From NCBI GenBank assembly GCA_903832625.1, contig CAILCI010000003.1:1-48875 (forward strand): DNA of 48,875 nt, read 5' to 3'. This DNA is from an uncultured Burkholderiales bacterium. GTDB taxonomy: Bacteria; Pseudomonadota; Gammaproteobacteria; Burkholderiales; Burkholderiaceae_C. Below, piece after piece: positions 45,000-48,875 of this stretch. Within the stretch, counting starts at the first letter, position 1. Each line of letters opens with the position of its first letter. The notes below the pieces were generated by a model. It was not told the DNA's origin and searched no databases. It saw nothing but the letters and a program-made list of their open reading frames with translations. The translations under genes were made by a program, and so were the position numbers.

Positions 45000-45029
45000 A
45001 TTATGAACATACCAATTATGATATGTCAA
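45000..45029 (-). promoter_or_regulatory. Strong promoter of the toxin-antitoxin module, predicted leaderless, with an operator in the spacer
   Basis: On the minus strand, TTGACA (45024-45029, perfect -35) and CATAAT (45000-45005) are 18 bases apart. The start point would fall at about 44993-44994, on or next to the toxin ATG. An inverted repeat, ACATA (45007-45011) and TATGT (45022-45026), sits between the two elements, where an autorepressing antitoxin would act. Confidence 0.7.
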
Positions 45030-45059
45030 GCCACTCTGCTAAATAAGCGACCTGCCCTT

Positions 45060-45734
45060 TCAAGCCGCAATTTTTTCCAAGCAATAGCCCAAGCCTCGCA
45101 CTGTGGCAATGCGGATGGGACCTTTTTCGATTTTCTTGCGCAGGCGGTGGATGTAGACCTCGATGGCGTTGTTGCTCACTTCTTCGCCCCATTCGCACAA
45201 GCGCTCAACCAACTGGTCTTTGCTGACCAAGCGGCCTGCGCGTTGCAACAAGACTTCGAGCAAGCCCAACTCGCGGGCGGAGAGTTCGACCATCTTGCCG
45301 TCGATGGTGGCGACGCGTCCAGTTTGGTCATACACCAGCGGGCCGTGTTTGATGAGCGACGACGTGCCGCCCATGCCACGGCGTGTGAGTGCTCGCACAC
45401 GGGCTTCGAGCTCTTGCAGGCTAAAGGGCTTGGCCATGTAGTCGTCTGCGCCATAGTCCAAGCCTTTGACGCGCTCTTCCACGCTGTCGGCAGCGGTGAG
45501 GACGAGCACGGGAATGGACGAGCCGCGCGAGCGCAAGCGCTTGAGCACTTCGAGGCCGTGCATTTTGGGCAGACCGAGGTCGAGGATGAGCAGGTCGAAC
45601 TCGTCGGTGGTCATGAGTGCCGCGTCGGCTTCGGTGCCACTGGCCACATGATCGGCGGCTGCGCCTGAGGCGCGGAGTGTGCGCAGCAAACCGTCGGCCA
45701 ACACCAGATCGTCTTCAGCAATCAAGATACGCAT
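45060..45734 (-). CDS. OmpR-family response regulator, TctD/QseB-like
   Basis: This 224-residue two-component regulator has an N-terminal receiver domain (1-115): acidic pocket AEDD (6-9), phospho-acceptor Asp52 in LILDLGLP, LTAADS, and Lys in YMAKPFSL. A C-terminal winged helix (about 125-220, ELSARELGLLEVLL, SNAIEVYIHRLRKKI) binds DNA. ATG 45734 gives the standard MRILIAEDD start. It should be phosphorylated by the kinase encoded at 42996. The gene pair is split by a toxin-antitoxin module on the same strand. Confidence 0.95.
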   Translation of the reverse strand: MRILIAEDDLVLADGLLRTLRASGAAADHVASGTEADAALMTTDEFDLLILDLGLPKMHGLEVLKRLRSRGSSIPVLVLTAADSVEERVKGLDYGADDYMAKPFSLQELEARVRALTRRGMGGTSSLIKHGPLVYDQTGRVATIDGKMVELSARELGLLEVLLQRAGRLVSKDQLVERLCEWGEEVSNNAIEVYIHRLRKKIEKGPIRIATVRGLGYCLEKIAA

Positions 45735-45769
45735 TTTGTCTCCAACTTTATCAAGACTTGGCAAATTTG

Positions 45770-46270
45770 TTAGCTAGATTTTAGAACCGTGTAAGCGCCA
45801 GCATACGCCTCCAACCCTAGGTGTATCACCGTAGACACGTCTTTGCCCACTTCTTGCTCAAATTCTGCCTCGGTTTGCGCCACGGCCTGCTCAAAGGCGC
45901 GCAACCACGCCAATCCAGTTTCCGTGAAAACGATGCGCTTGGCGCGGGCGTCTTGTGGGTCGTTTTCTCGCGCCACCAAGCCCCAAGCCTCGCATTGCGT
46001 GACCAAGTCGCCCATGGCTTGCTTGGTCATGCCGGCGCTGGCGGCCAAATCGCTCAAACGCGAGCCATTCAAGCCCAAATGCCGCGTAATGTGAATATGC
46101 GCCGCGCTCACCTGCGCTCTGGCCGCGAGGTTGGAGAGCGCCAGCGGCACATCGACGTTGTGCGCCATCAAATAAAGCACCCGGTCGTCAAAGCGGCGCA
46201 TGGCGTGGCCGAGCAGCCGGCCTAAGTGGGCTTGGCGCCAGTCTTTGTGGGTGGTGTTATGGCTTGACAT
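45770..46270 (-). CDS. MarR-family transcriptional regulator
   Basis: This 166-residue winged-helix protein has the MarR layout: N-terminal dimerisation helix, recognition region RLSDLAASAGMTKQAMGDLV (near 71-90) and the wing ARENDPQDARAKRIVFTETG with the DxR signature. It probably represses a nearby or distant gene in response to a small phenolic or stress compound. It lies 35 bases before the response regulator and 50 after higA, all on the same strand. Its target is not evident from the neighbours. Confidence 0.92.
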   Translation of the reverse strand: MSSHNTTHKDWRQAHLGRLLGHAMRRFDDRVLYLMAHNVDVPLALSNLAARAQVSAAHIHITRHLGLNGSRLSDLAASAGMTKQAMGDLVTQCEAWGLVARENDPQDARAKRIVFTETGLAWLRAFEQAVAQTEAEFEQEVGKDVSTVIHLGLEAYAGAYTVLKSS

Positions 46271-46320
46271 TCAATTGCTGAAGCTCACTCCACATTGTGT
46301 GTTGTTGGTGGAGGGTTCAT

Positions 46321-46629
46321 TTACGCGGAGGCCATGGCATAGGGCGCAATGTCACGCTTGATGATTTTTGCGCTCTGCTTCTCTGCCATTCGTAAGTCAA
46401 ATGCAGCTTGTAAGGCAAGCCAACCCTGTGCCTCGCTGCCAAAGTAGCGCTCGAGCCGCAAGGCGGTATCAGCAGATACCCCACGATTTCCATCCACGAT
46501 TTCACGCAAACGTGAATATGGGACATGCAATGCAATGGACAGCGCACGCACGCTAATGCCCATGGGCTTGATGTAGTCCTCTAGCAAGATCTCGCCAGGA
46601 TGGACGGGGCGCATTCCATTTTTAAACAT
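46321..46629 (-). CDS. higA: Antitoxin HigA
   Basis: This 102-residue antitoxin with an XRE helix-turn-helix begins KNGMRPVHPGEILLEDYIKP, the HigA signature. It continues with the DNA-binding region SIALHVPYSRLREIVDGNRGVSADTALRLERYFG. It counters HigB, encoded 24 bases upstream, and represses the operon. The C-terminal extension (KQSAKIIKRDIAPYAMASA) is usual for the family. Identification is strong. Confidence 0.93.
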   Translation of the reverse strand: MFKNGMRPVHPGEILLEDYIKPMGISVRALSIALHVPYSRLREIVDGNRGVSADTALRLERYFGSEAQGWLALQAAFDLRMAEKQSAKIIKRDIAPYAMASA

Positions 46630-46653
46630 GATGGGTGTTCCTCCAAGATTTCA

Positions 46654-46923
46654 TCAATGTGGGTCTTCAATCATGACGTCAAAGGGGCCGTTTGACCCCC
46701 ATTTAAAAGTCAATCGCCATTGGTCGTTTATCCGAATGTGCCAAGATCCGGCATATTTTTTCAGGTCGTTGCCCGGCGGGGCTCGCATGAATTGAACTGA
46801 GGGTGCTGCATCTAATTGAGCCAGCTTACGTTCGGCTACCTTTTTGATGTTTGCAAAACGAGGACAACGCCCAGTAGTAAACAGGGCTTGCGTATCAGCA
46901 CACCCGAACGATTGAATTGCCAT
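46654..46923 (-). CDS. higB: Toxin HigB (RelE superfamily mRNA interferase)
   Basis: This 89-residue ribosome-dependent endoribonuclease has the HigB pattern AIQSFGCADTQALFTTG, VAERKLAQLDAA, APPGNDLKKYAGSWHIRINDQWRLTF and DVMIEDPH at the end. The WRL(T)F segment and C-terminal histidine belong to the active site. Toxin-first order is standard for higBA. A short dyad (GTTA at 939-942, TAAC at 949-952) just upstream might be the operator. The start ATG 46923 is the only one at the family N-terminus. Confidence 0.92.
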   Translation of the reverse strand: MAIQSFGCADTQALFTTGRCPRFANIKKVAERKLAQLDAAPSVQFMRAPPGNDLKKYAGSWHIRINDQWRLTFKWGSNGPFDVMIEDPH

Positions 46924-47082
46924 ATTTCAACTCTAGCCGTTATCCGATTAACAGTCAAGAATGACTGCTAAGTTGCGCTTCTTAGAGATCATCAATGATT
47001 AGATCAGCAGCAGCCTTTCGTGCAATCAAAGCCGTTATTTCCACCCCCTTAATTTAATCAGGCAAACTGACCAAAAATTCTA

Positions 47083-47110
47083 TTTACAAGCTCTGACTTT
47101 GCGGTAAAGT
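47083..47110 (+). promoter_or_regulatory. Candidate recA promoter
   Basis: TTTACA (083-088) and TAAAGT (105-110) are 16 bases apart, a moderate sigma-70 match about 80 bases before the recA start. The SOS box at 47110 begins at its -10 element, the expected place for LexA repression. The rest of the 46924-47189 gap shows no gene. Confidence 0.5.
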
Positions 47111-47129
47111 ACTGGTCAAGCATCCAGTT
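47110..47129. promoter_or_regulatory. LexA (SOS) box of recA
   Basis: TACTGGTCAAGCATCCAGTT has the TACTG-N10-CAGT outer arms of the proteobacterial LexA operator (CTGT-N8-ACAG type, with one changed base in each inner position). It lies between the candidate -10 and the recA start, so LexA would block transcription until DNA damage. Confidence 0.65.
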
Positions 47130-47189
47130 GTTGTTAAACACAGTGATTGGACATTTTGGGTAAGTCCTTGATTCCACGGAGATTTGTAC

Positions 47190-48323
47190 ATGAACATGAA
47201 AGCCGCCCCCGACAGCGAAAAAGCCAAAGCCCTGCAAGCCGCCTTGGCGCAGATCGAAAAACAATTCGGCAAGGGCACCATCATGCGCTTGGGCGAAGGC
47301 GAGGTGATTGAAGACATCCAAGTCGTCTCCACCGGCTCCTTGGGGCTGGACATTGCGCTGGGCGTCGGCGGTCTGCCCCGTGGCCGCGTGGTCGAAATTT
47401 ACGGCCCTGAGTCATCGGGCAAAACCACCCTCACCTTGCAAGTCATTGCCGAAATGCAAAAGCTCGGCGGCACATGCGCCTTTGTCGACGCCGAACACGC
47501 ACTGGACTCGCAATACGCCCAAAAACTCGGCGTCAATTTGCAAGACTTGCTCATCAGCCAACCCGACACCGGCGAACAAGCGCTGGAAGTGGTGGACAGC
47601 TTGGTGCGCTCCGGCGCGGTCGATTTGGTGGTGGTGGACTCGGTGGCGGCGCTCACGCCCAAGGCCGAACTCGAAGGCGACATGGGCGACTCCTTGCCCG
47701 GCCTGCAAGCGCGTTTGATGAGCCAAGCGCTGCGCAAGCTCACAGCGTCCATCAAAAAGACCAATTGCACCGTCATCTTCATCAACCAAATCCGCATGAA
47801 GATTGGCGTCATGTTCGGCTCGCCCGAAACCACCACTGGCGGCAACGCGCTCAAGTTTTACGCCTCGGTGCGTTTAGACATTCGCCGCACCGGAACGATC
47901 AAAAAAGGCGAGGAAGCGATTGGCAATGAAACCAAAGTCAAAGTGGTGAAAAACAAAGTCGCGCCGCCCTTCAAAACCGCTGAATTCGACATTTTGTTTG
48001 GCGAAGGCATCAGCCGCCACGGCGAAATCATCGACATGGGCGTAGAAGCCAAGATCATCGAAAAATCGGGCGCTTGGTATGCCTACCAAGGCGAAAAAGT
48101 CGGCCAAGGCCGCGACAACGCCCGCGAGTTCTTGCGCGAAAACCCCGAGTTGTCGTTCGAAATCGAAAACAAAGTGCGCGAGTCCTTGGGCATCTCTCTC
48201 CTGCCGAGCAACGGCAACGAGTCGCCCGCCAAGGAGCCCAAAGCCGCGAAAGAACCCAAGGCAGCCAAAGAGCCCAAAGCTCCCAAAGCTTCTGCCGCAG
48301 CGGCTGAAGAAGTCGAGCTGTAA
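47190..48323 (+). CDS. recA: Recombinase RecA
   Basis: This ATP-dependent strand-exchange protein drives homologous recombination and triggers LexA cleavage. The 377-residue protein has Walker [10 protein letters not shown] (72-80), [17 protein letters not shown] (Walker B), loop L2 region [22 protein letters not shown], and [14 protein letters not shown]. The start ATG 47190 has GGAG eight bases upstream; a TTG two codons earlier is too close to it. The C-terminal tail is unusual: three AKEPKA units (347-364) make it basic and proline-rich before a short acidic end (EEVEL). recX follows after 5 bases. Confidence 0.97.
   Translation: MNMKAAPDSEKAKALQAALAQIEKQFGKGTIMRLGEGEVIEDIQVVSTGSLGLDIALGVGGLPRGRVVEIYGPESSGKTTLTLQVIAEMQKLGGTCAFVDAEHALDSQYAQKLGVNLQDLLISQPDTGEQALEVVDSLVRSGAVDLVVVDSVAALTPKAELEGDMGDSLPGLQARLMSQALRKLTASIKKTNCTVIFINQIRMKIGVMFGSPETTTGGNALKFYASVRLDIRRTGTIKKGEEAIGNETKVKVVKNKVAPPFKTAEFDILFGEGISRHGEIIDMGVEAKIIEKSGAWYAYQGEKVGQGRDNAREFLRENPELSFEIENKVRESLGISLLPSNGNESPAKEPKAAKEPKAAKEPKAPKASAAAAEEVEL
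48228..48281 (+). repeat. Three 18-nt tandem repeats inside recA
   Basis: Three in-frame 18-base units each encode Ala-Lys-Glu-Pro-Lys-Ala, with synonymous differences between copies, followed by a degenerate fourth (Pro-Lys-Ala). Codon differences show the repeat is kept at protein level and is not a very recent slippage. Confidence 0.85.
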
Positions 48324-48328
48324 GCAAC

Positions 48329-48781
48329 GTGGCTGCGACACAACGCTCACTCAAAGGACGCGCTTTGCAGTTGCTGTCCTTGCGTGAGCACTCGCGCAAA
48401 GAGTTGGAGCGCAAACTCGCGGCTTATGAAGAAACGCCGGGCGAGTTGGCGCAAGCCTTGGATTTTTTGCAGGCCAAGGGCTTCATTGACGAACAACGTG
48501 TGGTGGAGTCGGTGGTCAACCGTCGCGCCGCCAAGCTCGGTGCATCCCGGGTGCGGCAAGAGCTTCTCGCCAAAGGATTGCCCCCAGAGGCAGTGGCTTT
48601 GGCGGTCGATCAGTTGCGCAGCACCGAGCTTGAGCGTGGCCGCGAGGTTTGGCGCAAAAAATTTGGCGCTCCGCCCGCCGATGCATCAGAACGCGCCAAG
48701 CAAGTGCGGTTTTTGTTGACGCGCGGGTTTGGCGCTGAGGTGGTTCGGCGCTTGGTGTCTGGCGCTGACGAATTGGTTTGA
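48329..48781 (+). CDS. recX: Regulatory protein RecX
   Basis: This 150-residue helical-repeat protein binds RecA filaments and limits recombination. It has LLSLREHSRKELERKL near the N-terminus, FLQAKGFIDEQRVVESVVNRRAAKLGASRVRQEL mid-protein in adjoining parts, and VRFLLTRGFGAEVVRRL at the end: the three three-helix repeats of RecX. The start is GTG 48329, 5 bases after recA, so it is co-transcribed and LexA-controlled. Length is normal. Confidence 0.93.
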   Translation: MAATQRSLKGRALQLLSLREHSRKELERKLAAYEETPGELAQALDFLQAKGFIDEQRVVESVVNRRAAKLGASRVRQELLAKGLPPEAVALAVDQLRSTELERGREVWRKKFGAPPADASERAKQVRFLLTRGFGAEVVRRLVSGADELV

Positions 48782-48822
48782 TTTCGTTGTTCGCCATTTT
48801 TTAAGGGGTGTTTGAGCTCGGC

Positions 48823-48875
48823 GATGGCATATCGGCTCGCACTCGCTTCGCTCGCAAAGTCGCCGATATGCCATC
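48823..48875. repeat. Long inverted repeat (REP-like palindromic element) running to the window edge
   Basis: Fourteen-base perfectly complementary arms (823-836 and 862-875) enclose a 25-base centre. The centre contains repeated CTCGC/TCGC units that can form a smaller inner hairpin. The arm may extend beyond the window end. It follows recX by about 40 bases. The structure resembles dispersed extragenic palindromic elements; no second copy was seen in this window. No T-tract follows within view, so it is not clearly a terminator. Confidence 0.75.

Noticed and set aside
48686-48874. Short minus-strand frame at the window end
   Set aside because: It is a translation of the palindromic element plus antisense recX; peptides of this CERSE type often come from such repeats.
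1-48875. CRISPR arrays, tRNA or rRNA genes, insertion sequences and prophage
   Set aside because: No regularly spaced repeats, cloverleaf-like sequences, transposase or phage genes were recognised on either strand; a dedicated tRNA or repeat finder would be needed to exclude weak cases.

Overview
The window reads as chromosome from a betaproteobacterium of the order Burkholderiales, most likely Comamonadaceae. This is inferred from gene content and order: pgk/pyk/fba in one neighbourhood, lptD-surA-rsmA divergent from amgK, dprA-smg, metX-metW, recA-recX, and a TctDE-like two-component pair. GC content looks moderate, around 60%. A freshwater Comamonadaceae genus would fit, but the genus cannot be fixed by eye. 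No rRNA, tRNA, CRISPR array, IS element or prophage was seen.

Layout. (1) 1-7 kb: lower glycolysis/Calvin genes fba, pyk and pgk on the minus strand. They are interrupted by a plus-strand fatty acid desaturase and a small exported protein, and by a minus-strand antiporter coupled to pgk. (2) 7.1-22.8 kb: a sugar-acid catabolic island. A minus-strand operon (IlvD/Edd-type dehydratase, two SDRs, UxaA-type dehydratase) diverges from a 2-hydroxyacid dehydrogenase. Next come a CUT1 ABC importer, gluconokinase, gluconate 5-dehydrogenase, L-idonate 5-dehydrogenase, a cupin and a FadR/FCD-type regulator. A DenD-like dehydrogenase with another SDR ends the island. Two FadR-like operator candidates, at 12034 and 13079, suggest the local regulator controls both arms. 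(3) 22.8-36.5 kb: a chpSB toxin-antitoxin pair, azlCD, fmt and def, dprA-smg, rsmA-surA-lptD, amgK-rsmE, then an M20 peptidase and metW. (4) 36.5-42.3 kb: metX, a DNA topoisomerase III with a histone-H1-like linker and a C-terminal SWIB domain, a divergent SET-domain methyltransferase, and birA. (5) 42.3-48.9 kb: a GST, a two-component system with a RelE-type toxin-antitoxin module lodged between its regulator and kinase genes, MarR, HigBA, then recA-recX. A large palindromic element runs to the window edge.

How the genes fit together. The island can be read as an importer plus two enzyme routes. The first is idonate to 5-ketogluconate to gluconate to 6-phosphogluconate (IdnD, IdnO, gluconokinase). 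The second is dehydration of aldonates to 2-keto-3-deoxy acids (UxaA, IlvD-like), which may then be oxidised by a BDH2-like SDR. The 2-keto-3-deoxy-acid kinase and aldolase are not in the window.

The most unusual feature is the topB/SET pair. Two domains best known from eukaryotic chromatin, SWIB and SET with a post-SET motif, are encoded back to back. Their 106-bp intergenic region contains 43 nt of perfect pyrimidine-purine alternation, which is prone to form Z-DNA. The second is the toxin-antitoxin module inside the two-component operon. Its own promoter would start the transcript at or next to the toxin start codon. All functions are assigned from sequence motifs and remembered family features; no database search was run.
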